12,755 bases of DNA from assembly GCA_013375385.1 (NCBI GenBank), contig JABXJY010000041.1:1450-14204 (forward strand), in the 5' to 3' direction. Shown piece after piece: positions 1 to 7,494 of this stretch. The stretch comes from Desulfobacterales bacterium (lineage in GTDB: Bacteria; Desulfobacterota; DSM-4660; Desulfatiglandales; B25-G16). Position 1 is the stretch's first letter. Each line of letters opens with the position of its first letter. Made by a program: the position numbers and the translations under genes. The notes under the pieces were generated by a model. That model was given only the letters and a program-made list of their open reading frames with translations. It was not told the DNA's origin and did not search any database.

Positions 1-249
1 TGTCCACTTCGGTAGGGAGCTTAGGAAAATTACGGTTGTATGTCAAGATCAAATAGCATGCATTATGTCATGGTTGGGCGCTCATTTCCACGATGGCTGA
101 GGGGTGAGGTTTCGGATCGATCAGACCAATTGCGTTCTTCAAGAAAAAGGACTTGACATCAAAATTAATAATTTATAAGCTCAGCTAAGAGAGCGACTGG
201 TCTGTCGTACGTTGTCAAGGAAACCAAACACCCTAACCGAAGTAGAGAA
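1..249. other. Intergenic DNA without a recognisable gene
   Basis: I see no open frame with a start, ribosome site and protein-like composition here on either strand. The stretch carries a promoter-like sequence (153-179). It also has a pair of imperfect inverted repeats near its ends, ACTTCGGTAGGG at 6-17 against CCCTAACCGAAGT at 231-243, which differ by one inserted base. The end of an upstream gene is not visible. Confidence 0.5.
153..179 (+). promoter_or_regulatory. Candidate sigma-70-type promoter
   Basis: A perfect TTGACA (153-158) is followed after 15 nt by TATAAG (174-179), five of six bases of the -10 consensus, in an A/T-rich stretch. The spacer is shorter than the usual 16-18 nt, so the call is tentative. 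If it works, transcription would cross the insertion-sequence relic before reaching the first gene at 687, giving a leader of about 500 nt. No better promoter was found between 570 and 680. Confidence 0.35.
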
Positions 250-269
250 CCCTGTGCTTGCGCACGGGG
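250..269. repeat. End hairpin of the IS relic (transposase 3' side)
   Basis: CCCTGTGC pairs with GCACGGGG around a TTGC loop, with one T-G wobble. It lies 16 nt beyond the stop codon of the minus-strand transposase remnant, where the right-end hairpin of an IS200/IS605 element is expected. Confidence 0.6.
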
Positions 270-285
270 CATTAAAACGCAAGTT

Positions 286-513
286 CTAACCGTTTAGGAG
301 TTTTTCCTCATGCCTATGGCACCGGATATGTTTCCTTATCGTTTCGCTGGTCACTGTGTCTCTAACGGTCCTGACAAAATACCCATCTTCCCAAAATTCT
401 CCGCCCCACACTTCTCTCTTTACCTCCGGATATCTCAGAAAGATCTCTTTCGCACCAACGCTTTTGAGAACTCTCACCATCAGTCCAACAGAATATTTGA
501 GTGGGATACAAAG
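286..513 (-). pseudogene. tnpA: IS200-like Y1 transposase (TnpA), C-terminal remnant
   Basis: About 75 codons read as the C-terminal half of an IS200-type TnpA, the single-strand DNA transposase. The family-typical stretches LCIPLKYSV, WGGEFWEDGYFVRTV and IRKHIRCHRHEE are visible in order. The N-terminal half, including the HUH metal-binding motif that normally just precedes the LCI segment, is absent. The frame runs on to an upstream ATG at 565-567 only by reading through the end hairpin, so that start is fortuitous. In relatives I remember, the position of His in IRKHIR is Tyr, the catalytic nucleophile; here it reads His. Both losses mark the gene as dead. The family call is solid, but the identity of the replaced Tyr is from memory rather than from an alignment. 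Confidence 0.8.
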
Positions 514-526
514 GTAACCCTTTCCC

Positions 527-546
527 CCCCGTGCTTGTGCACGGGG
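527..546. repeat. End hairpin of the IS relic (transposase 5' side)
   Basis: This is a perfect 8-bp stem, CCCCGTGC/GCACGGGG, around TTGT. It is nearly the same sequence as the hairpin at 250-269 and in the same orientation. Here it has been joined almost directly to the middle of the transposase frame, which marks one edge of the internal deletion. Confidence 0.65.
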
Positions 547-686
547 TACCCAGGGTTGGTTTTTCATGAACGAGAAAATCTTTGGCCCTGGGAGGAGAGA
601 ACGTTAACAAACACTAGCTCGGTCGCGACTGTGTGCTATGCCCACCAGTCGGTGCGCCGGGTGCCCAAAGAAAGGAGGAGTTTGCA

Positions 687-1352
687 ATGAGAAAGATCTT
701 TTTTGTCGGATGCGGGTTACTACTTTTGCTGGGAGCTTTTTCCTGTGCCCAGATGGGACTGGCACCCTCACCCCTGGAGCCGCTCAAATTCAGTGGTTCC
801 GCAGACTTTACCAGCAAGCCGTTTGACATAAACACCAAGGAATGGCAGATCAACTGGGAATATAAAGCTGTAGAGAAGAAGAGGCCCAACTTTGTCTTAC
901 ACGTGTATCCAGAGGGAGACAAAGCCAACTGGATCGAAATGGTGAAGACCCCCCGCTTTGACGCCAGTGGCAGCACCTATCTCTACAAGGGGAAGGGCAG
1001 GTACTATGTCAAGGTTACAGCCCGGAACATTGCTAATTGGCAGGTGGGGGTTCTCCGAGCAGGAGTCAGCGAGCCGCTGTCATCGCCAGCTACATTTGCT
1101 GGAAGTGCAGATATGACCACAAAGCCTTTCAAGATTCGGGGCAAAGAGTTCAAAATTGCCTATGCGATGGAAACCCCTTCGTGGGCTGGCCAGAGTATTG
1201 CGGTTTATCCCAGGGGGGAAACGGAAAACTACATTGATATGGACACTGTGGGCGCCGGAACTGGTACTAAGGTCCTTAAAGGACCGGGTGAGTATTACAT
1301 CAAGGTCCAGTGCACTGGGGTCAAAAGCTGGAAAATTGATGTGACAGAATAA
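687..1352 (+). CDS. Exported (probable lipo-) protein with two tandem copies of one domain
   Basis: This is a 221-residue protein of unknown function. The ATG at 687 is chosen over the in-frame upstream ATG at 633 because AAAGGAGGAG precedes it at good spacing and a signal peptide starts there. Residues 1-19 are a basic start plus hydrophobic core, followed by Cys20 in GAFSCAQ. That is a weak lipobox, so lipid attachment is likely but not certain. The mature part contains the same 80-90 residue unit twice, at about 35-122 and 137-219. Both begin F-x-G-S-A-D-x-T-x-K-P-F. Both contain V-Y-P-x-G and G-x-Y-Y-x-K-V, and both end near W-x-(V/I)-x-V. The gene is 20 nt upstream of livH and shares its transcription unit, so it may assist the transporter in the periplasm. 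That role is inference only. Confidence 0.8.
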   Translation: MRKIFFVGCGLLLLLGAFSCAQMGLAPSPLEPLKFSGSADFTSKPFDINTKEWQINWEYKAVEKKRPNFVLHVYPEGDKANWIEMVKTPRFDASGSTYLYKGKGRYYVKVTARNIANWQVGVLRAGVSEPLSSPATFAGSADMTTKPFKIRGKEFKIAYAMETPSWAGQSIAVYPRGETENYIDMDTVGAGTGTKVLKGPGEYYIKVQCTGVKSWKIDVTE

Positions 1353-1372
1353 GACTGAGAAAGGAACTCAAC

Positions 1373-2239
1373 GTGGGTATATTTCTGCAGTTCGTTGTCG
1401 GAGGCCTGTTTTTCGGCGGCATGTACACGCTTATTGCCCTGGGTATTGTTATCATTTATAAGTCCACGCAAGTATTTAATTTCGCTCAGGGATGGATGGT
1501 TACGCTCGGAGCATTTATGCTGGTGACTCTTGTTGGCAAGTTCGGAGTGGTGGCTGGGGTGATAGCTGGGCTAGCCTTTGGAGCGCTTCTCGGGTTGGGT
1601 ATAGAGAGGCTGCTCATGCGCCCGTTGATTGGGCAACCTCTCATTGCTGCTTTGCTGCTGACCATTATGCTCGCCCATGTTTTCGAGGGGATAAACATCT
1701 TAGCCTGGGGAACTTTTGGGTATGAGATGCCGGTGACGTTACCCGGTGAATCCATCAGGTTAGGTGAAGTGGTGATAAGCCACGCACTTCTGTGGGGCAT
1801 CGGAGTAGCGCTCGTAGCCTTTGCTGCCTTTAGTTTCTTCTATTGGCGGACTCTCATGGGCAGGGTTATGAGGGCTACGGCGGAGGACCATCAGGTTGCC
1901 CAGAGCCTGGGACTGCCAGTGAGGGGCGTTTTCAGCCTTAGCTGGGTACTAGCCGGGATGTTAAGTATCATAGCTGGGCTTTTCCTGGGCGTGGTCAGCG
2001 GTGTTCACTATCTCATGTATGCGTCATTGATTGGGGCATTAGCTGTGGTGCTTCTTGGAGGCCTTGACTCCATTGCGGGAGCCATAGTCGGCGGCATGAT
2101 ATTGGGCGTGCTCCAAGCATTGGTGAGAGGTTACTTCAGCCCTGCTCTGGCCGATGTTATACCCTTTATTATCTTGCTTCTCATCTTGATAATCAAGCCG
2201 TACGGTCTCTTCGGATTGGTACGGATAGAAAGGCTGTAA
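1373..2239 (+). CDS. livH: Branched-chain amino acid-type ABC transporter permease LivH
   Basis: This is a 288-residue inner-membrane permease of the LivH family (HAAT-type ABC importers). It forms the channel together with LivM. It is hydrophobic almost throughout, with about eight membrane segments. Family features visible are the start GLFFGGMYTLIALGIVIIY, the segment STQVFNFAQGWMVTLGA, and the cytoplasmic loop TLMGRVMRATAEDHQVAQSLG, which contacts the ATPases. The C-terminal part is GGLDSIAGAIVGGMILGVLQ and ends in KPYGLFG. The start is GTG at 1373, with AAGGA 7 nt upstream, and it gives the usual N-terminus of the family. Substrate cannot be read from the permease. Many relatives carry compounds other than leucine, isoleucine and valine. 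Confidence 0.93.
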   Translation: MGIFLQFVVGGLFFGGMYTLIALGIVIIYKSTQVFNFAQGWMVTLGAFMLVTLVGKFGVVAGVIAGLAFGALLGLGIERLLMRPLIGQPLIAALLLTIMLAHVFEGINILAWGTFGYEMPVTLPGESIRLGEVVISHALLWGIGVALVAFAAFSFFYWRTLMGRVMRATAEDHQVAQSLGLPVRGVFSLSWVLAGMLSIIAGLFLGVVSGVHYLMYASLIGALAVVLLGGLDSIAGAIVGGMILGVLQALVRGYFSPALADVIPFIILLLILIIKPYGLFGLVRIERL

Positions 2240-2241
2240 AA

Positions 2242-3306
2242 ATGGATCGACCGGCTGGTGTTTTCGACGTTCGGTATGAACAGGACATGGCTGTTGTCCG
2301 TACTGGCCCTCAGTGGGGAGTATTGATAGGCTTTCTGATTCTTTTGGCCGTGTTGCCGCTCTTCGCCGGCTCTTACTTTTTGGGCTTCATGATCCTGACC
2401 GGGATAGCTTTGATTGCCGTTCTCGGGCTCAACATCCTTACTGGATATGCCGGTCAGATTTCTATAGGTCACCAGGCATTCGTGGCTGTGGGTGCCTACA
2501 CCACAGCCGTGCTTATGGATTCCTTCCACTGGAACTTCTGGGCAACCGTGCCTCTGGCTGGCATTGCTGCCGCCGCAGTCGGCGTGCTCTTTGGCCTTCC
2601 TTCCTTCCGACTCAAGATGCTCTATCTAGCGATGAGCACTCTTGCTGCCCAGTTCATAATCATAGCCTTCTTTAACCATGCCTTTCCCGACTATTTCCAC
2701 GCCGTGAGTGGCATAAGAGTGAATCGTCCTGAGTTGGCGGGTATTGACTTCAGAAATAACGAAGCCTTCTACTATGTAGTCATAGTGATAGCGGTGCTCA
2801 TGACATTTTTTTCCAAGAATCTCGTTCGTAGCCGATTGGGACGAGCCTTTGTTGCTACCAGAGATAACGACCTGGCCAGCGAGGTTATAGGCATCAACAT
2901 AGCCAGATACAAACTTTATGCTTTCGCTATCGGCTGCTTCTATGCTGGCATTGCCGGCGCTTTGCATGCGACTTACTACCGAAGCGTAAACCCAATGCAG
3001 TTTCATCTTGACGCATCTATCTGGTATCTCGGATGCCTGATTGTCGGTGGAATGGGAACCACAGTTGGAGCCGTTTTCGGCGTTCTATTTTTGAGAAGCA
3101 TAAAGGAGTTGGTGGTTTTTGTAAGCCCAGTCTTGGGTGGAATGGTATCACCTATTAATGCACCCAAGATCGGTCCAGCGTTAGGGATCATAAGTTGGGC
3201 CCTGGTGGTTATCCTCTTCCTTATTTTCGAACCCAGAGGTTTGGCTCACACCTGGGATGTGCTCAAATCCCGGTTCAGGCATTGGCCTTTCAAGTACGCT
3301 TTCTAG
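2242..3306 (+). CDS. livM: Branched-chain amino acid-type ABC transporter permease LivM
   Basis: This is the 354-residue LivM partner permease of the same importer. Its start codon lies 2 nt after the livH stop, so the two are translationally coupled. Visible family blocks are ALIAVLGLNILTGYAGQISI followed by GHQAFVAVGAY in the middle, GLPSFRLKMLYLAMSTLA, and the ATPase-contacting loop SRLGRAFVATRDNDLASEVI. Further along are GIAGALHATYYRSVNP and IVGGMGTTVGAVFG, and the end IFEPRGLAHTW. A short hydrophilic N-terminal extension of about 25 residues precedes the first membrane segment. The C-terminus has a basic tail. Length and layout are normal for the family and I see no broken motif. Confidence 0.93.
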   Translation: MDRPAGVFDVRYEQDMAVVRTGPQWGVLIGFLILLAVLPLFAGSYFLGFMILTGIALIAVLGLNILTGYAGQISIGHQAFVAVGAYTTAVLMDSFHWNFWATVPLAGIAAAAVGVLFGLPSFRLKMLYLAMSTLAAQFIIIAFFNHAFPDYFHAVSGIRVNRPELAGIDFRNNEAFYYVVIVIAVLMTFFSKNLVRSRLGRAFVATRDNDLASEVIGINIARYKLYAFAIGCFYAGIAGALHATYYRSVNPMQFHLDASIWYLGCLIVGGMGTTVGAVFGVLFLRSIKELVVFVSPVLGGMVSPINAPKIGPALGIISWALVVILFLIFEPRGLAHTWDVLKSRFRHWPFKYAF

Positions 3307-3418
3307 GCAGAATACGGCAACTGTTCACTGCAGGCGAGAAAGGAGGTGAAAACACCGCGAAGAAGGCAGCAAAAATGCGGAGGCATAAAAAATAGAAACA
3401 ATACAGGAAGGAGGAAAT

Positions 3419-4696
3419 ATGATGAAAAAAATCTTGTTAGTGTTGGTTGCTCTGATGGTCATCTCTTTAGTGGTCTTTCCGGCCTCGGGATCTAAGCCGG
3501 CAGCCAAAGAAAAGACCTTCACCATCTATTTCTGGGCCGACATGAGCCGTATCTACGGTTTCGTAAATGTTCCTCGCCTTCTGGGGATTCAGGACACTGT
3601 CTACTGGATTAACAAGTATAAAGGCGGTATCCAGGGCAGGAAATTCAGGGTGGAATGGGCTGATCACACGAACGACCTTGCGGTTGGGGCCACGATCTAC
3701 GAGAGATGGCGCCCAAGGAAGAATTTCATGTTTATGGCAGTGTGCGGGTCTCAGGAAAATGAAGCCTTCCATGACCGTTACGCCGAGGACGAGGTTGTGG
3801 TCTCGAGTTGTGGGGCGAGTGAGACGGGAATCTACCCGGCGGGCTACCCCTTTGCCACCATTCCGATGTATTCGGACCAGTTTGCCAATTTTGCTGACGT
3901 GATCACCGACAGATGGGACTGGAAAGGAAAGGGTAGACCACCGCACCTGGCGTTCATGACCTATGACAATGCCTTTGGCAGAGCCTGTCTGCAACCTTTG
4001 GTACTGGAATATGCCAAGAAAAAGCGCATAAAAATTGTCGATACGCAGTTCATACCCGTTATCGTGGTGGATGCAGCAACTCCACTGACCCGAGCTAAGA
4101 AGGCCGGCGCCGACTATGTTTATGGTCAGATGGCGTGGATGACCCTAATCCCGCTGGTTAAGGCAAATGATAAACTTGGTTACGGTTTGAAGTTTGGAAC
4201 CAACAATTTCGGGGTCGACGAGCCACTGCCGTTGCTCGGAGGCAAAGCCGCTGAGGGTGTCCTGGGAACAACTCCCTACAAGCTGTGGTCTGAAACAGAC
4301 GACCCGTTCATTCAAGAGATGACGAAAATTGCTAAGGAACGGGGGCGACGTCGGAAGGACCTTCTCAACGCCTATTTCTTGGGCGTGGCGAACGTCCTTA
4401 CCATATCTGATCTGTTGAACCAGTTGGTGCCCAAGGTTGGCTGGGAAGGCATCAATGGCAGGGTGCTCAGGCGGCAGCTGGAGACCTGGGGCAAAGACTA
4501 TGACCTTCACGGGCTGGTCAGGTTCGACTATACCCCTCAGTACCGATCGCCAATGACGGCACGACTGGCTGAAATAAAAGGTGGGCAGTGGGTTCCAGCG
4601 ACTCCCTGGCGTAGGATGCCAGGGCTTATCAAAGCGGACCTGAAGGGGGATTACAAGGAGCCGTCAACGCCTCCTAAGCCTAAGAAGGCATATTGA
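3419..4696 (+). CDS. livK: Periplasmic substrate-binding protein of the liv-type transporter
   Basis: This is a 425-residue solute-binding protein of the type I periplasmic fold (Peripla_BP_6, LivK-like). It captures substrate and delivers it to LivH/LivM. Residues 1-24 form a Sec signal peptide (MMKK, hydrophobic core, PASG before Ser25). There is no lipobox Cys, so it should be soluble in the periplasm. The family pattern of a ligand-induced two-lobe protein can be followed: VNVPRLLGIQDTVYWIN, GGIQGRKFRVEWADHTND, then the central HLAFMTYDNAFGRAC. Length is within the usual range for this branch. GGAAGGAGGAAAT precedes the start; either of two adjacent ATGs (3419, 3422) would serve. The 112-nt gap after livM holds no further gene I can support. 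The natural ligand cannot be read from sequence. Confidence 0.9.
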   Translation: MMKKILLVLVALMVISLVVFPASGSKPAAKEKTFTIYFWADMSRIYGFVNVPRLLGIQDTVYWINKYKGGIQGRKFRVEWADHTNDLAVGATIYERWRPRKNFMFMAVCGSQENEAFHDRYAEDEVVVSSCGASETGIYPAGYPFATIPMYSDQFANFADVITDRWDWKGKGRPPHLAFMTYDNAFGRACLQPLVLEYAKKKRIKIVDTQFIPVIVVDAATPLTRAKKAGADYVYGQMAWMTLIPLVKANDKLGYGLKFGTNNFGVDEPLPLLGGKAAEGVLGTTPYKLWSETDDPFIQEMTKIAKERGRRRKDLLNAYFLGVANVLTISDLLNQLVPKVGWEGINGRVLRRQLETWGKDYDLHGLVRFDYTPQYRSPMTARLAEIKGGQWVPATPWRRMPGLIKADLKGDYKEPSTPPKPKKAY

Positions 4697-4719
4697 CGAG
4701 GGAACAGAACGTTGTGCAA

Positions 4720-4754
4720 GGCCCCCCTGGGGACCGTCTGTCTCCAGGAGGGCC
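4720..4754 (+). promoter_or_regulatory. Strong intercistronic hairpin without U-tract (livK-livG)
   Basis: Bases 4720-4733 pair with 4741-4754 over 14 positions, with one C-A mismatch and one G-T pair, around a 7-nt loop. The stem is G/C rich. What follows is GAAATAGC, not a run of T, so this is not a standard intrinsic terminator. Hairpins at this place in ABC-importer operons are known to protect the 3' end of the binding-protein message. I infer that role, or partial termination, here. Confidence 0.6.
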
Positions 4755-4779
4755 GAAATAGCTTTAGGGGAGCCAGAGA

Positions 4780-5556
4780 ATGCCTGCGAACAATGTGATG
4801 TTAACTGCAAAGGCTATTGGTTTGAGTTTCGGCGGAATTGAGGCTTTGGTAGATATCGATATTGATGTAAGGCAGGGCGAGATCTTTGCCATTATCGGCC
4901 CTAATGGTGCCGGCAAGACCAGCTTCTTTAACTGTATCAACGGTTTCTATCGTCCCCAGAAGGGTAGCATCAATTTTGAAGGCAAGGAGATCACTCGCCT
5001 ACCATCTCACCGGATAACCGAGCTAGGTATCGGCCGGTCTTTTCAGGGTTTGCAGCTCTTCAACGGGCTCAGCGTCCTGGACAACATCATGGCGGGGAGG
5101 CATTTCCATTTTAAGGCTGGCATTCTGAGTGACGCCATCTATTTCGGCCGGACACGGAGGGAGGAGATAAAGCATCGGAAAGTCGTTGAGAATATCATTG
5201 ATTTTCTCGAGATAGAGCCTGTAAGGAAACAGATCGTTGGAGCCCTCCCCTATGGTTTGAGAAAGAGGGTCGACCTGGGTAGAGCCCTGGCTGCCGAGCC
5301 GAAACTTCTCCTTCTCGATGAGCCCTTGGCTGGAATGAACCGGGATGAAAAGGAAGACATAGCCAGGTTTATCCTTGATATTTCTGAAGAGATGGGGATT
5401 ACCATCGCGGTCGTAGAGCATGACATGGGGCTGGTCATGGACATATGTGATAGGGTGGTGGTGTTGGACTTCGGGCGGAAAATTGCCGAAGGTACCCCTG
5501 AAGAAATCAGATCTAATGAGGAGGTCATACGAGCTTATCTAGGCAAGGCCTCTTGA
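4780..5556 (+). CDS. livG: ABC transporter ATPase LivG
   Basis: This is a 258-residue cytoplasmic ATPase that powers the LivHM channel, as a pair with LivF. All nucleotide-binding elements are present. The Walker A is GPNGAGKT at 40-47 and the Q-loop is Gln89 in SFQGLQLF. The signature region is LPYGLRKRVDLGRAL at 156-170. The Walker B LLLLDEP is at 176-182 and the switch His214 is in VVEHDMG. In the signature, YG replaces the common SGG; this is normal for LivG and separates it from LivF. The ribosome site is weak (GGGGAGCC about 8 nt upstream), and the strong hairpin just before it may affect its expression. The next gene follows after 15 nt. Confidence 0.93.
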   Translation: MPANNVMLTAKAIGLSFGGIEALVDIDIDVRQGEIFAIIGPNGAGKTSFFNCINGFYRPQKGSINFEGKEITRLPSHRITELGIGRSFQGLQLFNGLSVLDNIMAGRHFHFKAGILSDAIYFGRTRREEIKHRKVVENIIDFLEIEPVRKQIVGALPYGLRKRVDLGRALAAEPKLLLLDEPLAGMNRDEKEDIARFILDISEEMGITIAVVEHDMGLVMDICDRVVVLDFGRKIAEGTPEEIRSNEEVIRAYLGKAS

Positions 5557-5571
5557 GGAGGTGATAGAAAA

Positions 5572-7494
5572 ATGGAACTTGACACTCTTCCCAAGTTATT
5601 GAAGCGCAATTTTGAACGTTGGGGGGAGCAGGAAGTAGCTTTTCGGGATAAGGACTACGGCATCTGGAATGAGTATACCTGGAAGGATGCTTATGAAAAT
5701 GTCAAATACTTTTCCTTGGGACTGATCAGCCTTGGTCTCAGGCCTGGCGAACGAGCGGCGGTCATCGGGGATAATGAGCCCCAGTGGTACTGGGCTTCTT
5801 TCGCTATTCAGGCAGCACGAGGAATAACGGTAGCTCTATTTACCGATGCTATTCCCGATGAGATTCAATATATTGTTGACCATTCTGACAGCAAATTCAT
5901 TGTTGCCAGGGACCAGGAGCAGGTGGACAAATTGCTGGCAATCTGGGACAAGTTACCCAAGGTGGAGAAGGTCATCTGGTGGTACTGGAAGGGAATGAGG
6001 AAATACGAGCAGCCCTTTATAATGAGCTATGAGCACGTTAGGGAGCTCGGGAAGAAATATGAAGAGAGCCACCCCGGGGCTTTCGAGGAAAATATAGAGG
6101 CTGCGAAAGGCGACGAAATTGCAAACATATTTTACACCTCAGGGACAACCGGCCTTCCTAAAGGCGCAATGATCAACCATCGGGCCTTGATCGGTTCAGC
6201 GGAATCGCTGCTGACATTGTGCGATATCAACCACAAAGACAACGTTCTTTGCTATCTCCCCCCTGCCTGGGTGGGCGAAGCCTTTTTCACGACCGTCCCT
6301 CACCTGATTACTGGGGCGAAACTTAACACCCTGGAAGAGCCGGAAACGGTATTTCACGACATTACAGAGATAACTCCAACTATGATACTGGGTGGACCTA
6401 GACAATGGGAGGGGTGGGTGTCCAAGATCCGAGCCAAGATCGACGAAGCTGGTAGCCTGGAGAAGTTCGTATATCATAGGCTGATGCCTGTGGCGCTAAA
6501 GGTGGGGCAGGCTATCGTGGCGGGAGAAAAGATACCCCTGTGGAGGCGCATTGTCTATCGGATTGTAGATTGGATATTCCTCGATCCGATTCGGGACAAA
6601 CTTGGACTAACCAGAGGCCGATTTGCTGTTACTGCTGGGTCGGTAACTGGTACGGATACCACTGCCTTCATGAATTCCCTTGGGGTGAGATTGAGACAGT
6701 GCTACGGTAGCACCGAAGGGGGGATGATCTCTGGACACAGGAGTGACGACATCCAGCCAAGTACTGTTGGGCCTCCTCTACCTGGAGTAGAAGTGAGAGT
6801 AGCACAAGATGGAGAATTTCTAGTCAGAAGCCCTTACTTTTTTTCTGGCTACCATAAGAACCGAGAAGCTTACGAGAAGTCGGTGCGAGAGGGCTGGTGG
6901 TACAGTGGGGATGCAGGCACTATCGACGAACAGGGGCATTTGGTTTACATGGACAGGGTAAGCGAACTGGCGCAGTTGGGTTCGGGAGAGAAATATGCCC
7001 CCCAGTGGATTGAAAGCAGTTTGCGCTTTAGCCCTTATTTAAAGGATTCCATAACCATAGGGGAAGGAAGGGATTTTGTAACAGCGATAATTAACATGGA
7101 TTATGAGAATGTAGGACGCTGGGCAGAAAGGAACCACATTCCCTATACTACTTTTACCGACCTGTCACAAAAAGCAGAGGTTGGCAAGCTTGTCCGGGAG
7201 GACATAGACAGAGTCAATAGGCAATTGACACCGACCACCAGGATCAGGAAGTATGTCCTTCTCCACAAGGAGTTTGACCCGGACGAGGCTGACCTGACCC
7301 GAACGAGGAAGCTGCGGCGAACTGCTATGGAGAAGCGCTACGGCGATGTCATCGAAGCTATGTATAGTGGAAAAACGGGTATCCCCGTGGTATCGGAGTT
7401 CACCTACGAGGATGGTAGGAAGGGGACGGTGAGTGCTGAACTGGTCATTTACTCTGTTGAGGAGCAAAGGGATCAAAATGTTAAAGGTGAATAA
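5572..7494 (+). CDS. Long-chain-type acyl-CoA synthetase (AMP-forming)
   Basis: This is a 640-residue member of the ANL superfamily, closest in layout to COG1022/FadD15-type long-chain acyl-CoA synthetases. It activates a carboxylic acid with ATP to the acyl-adenylate and then the CoA thioester. The P-loop YTSGTTGLPKG is at 188-198 and YGSTEGG at 378-384. The WWYSGDAG motif (442-449) carries the ribose-binding Asp447, and the hinge MDR is at 460-462. The C-terminal LTRTRKLRR carries the expected adenylation Lys580. All are intact, so the enzyme should be active. The ribosome site GAGGAGGTGATAG is strong. The gene sits between livG and livF and overlaps livF by 17 nt. This suggests the imported substrate, or a product of it, is CoA-activated. 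Chain length and aromatic versus aliphatic preference cannot be told by eye. Confidence 0.9.
   Translation: MELDTLPKLLKRNFERWGEQEVAFRDKDYGIWNEYTWKDAYENVKYFSLGLISLGLRPGERAAVIGDNEPQWYWASFAIQAARGITVALFTDAIPDEIQYIVDHSDSKFIVARDQEQVDKLLAIWDKLPKVEKVIWWYWKGMRKYEQPFIMSYEHVRELGKKYEESHPGAFEENIEAAKGDEIANIFYTSGTTGLPKGAMINHRALIGSAESLLTLCDINHKDNVLCYLPPAWVGEAFFTTVPHLITGAKLNTLEEPETVFHDITEITPTMILGGPRQWEGWVSKIRAKIDEAGSLEKFVYHRLMPVALKVGQAIVAGEKIPLWRRIVYRIVDWIFLDPIRDKLGLTRGRFAVTAGSVTGTDTTAFMNSLGVRLRQCYGSTEGGMISGHRSDDIQPSTVGPPLPGVEVRVAQDGEFLVRSPYFFSGYHKNREAYEKSVREGWWYSGDAGTIDEQGHLVYMDRVSELAQLGSGEKYAPQWIESSLRFSPYLKDSITIGEGRDFVTAIINMDYENVGRWAERNHIPYTTFTDLSQKAEVGKLVREDIDRVNRQLTPTTRIRKYVLLHKEFDPDEADLTRTRKLRRTAMEKRYGDVIEAMYSGKTGIPVVSEFTYEDGRKGTVSAELVIYSVEEQRDQNVKGE

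Larger units (their letters stand above)
250..546 (-). mobile_element. Internally deleted IS200/IS605-type element
   Basis: The segment is bounded by two near-identical hairpins in the same orientation. One is at 250-269 (8-bp stem with one G-T pair, loop TTGC), the other at 527-546 (perfect 8-bp stem CCCCGTGC/GCACGGGG, loop TTGT). Between them on the minus strand lies the C-terminal part of a Y1 transposase. IS200/IS605 elements carry subterminal hairpins at each end that their transposase recognises. I infer that 527-546 is the left-end hairpin (upstream of tnpA) and 250-269 the right-end hairpin. The element has lost the first part of its transposase and cannot move on its own. With both ends retained it could in principle be moved in trans. 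The exact cleavage sites cannot be placed by eye. Confidence 0.7.

Noticed and set aside
310..690. Plus-strand open frame of 126 codons
   Set aside because: It runs antisense through the transposase remnant and both the end hairpin and the ribosome site of the next gene; the protein has no family character.
3346..3395. Short frames after AAAGGAGGTG in the livM-livK gap, such as GTG at 3346 or the six-codon ATGCGGAGG frame
   Set aside because: The GTG frame runs into livK out of frame with no protein-like content, and the other frame is only six codons. The ribosome-like site may be a remnant or a chance purine run.
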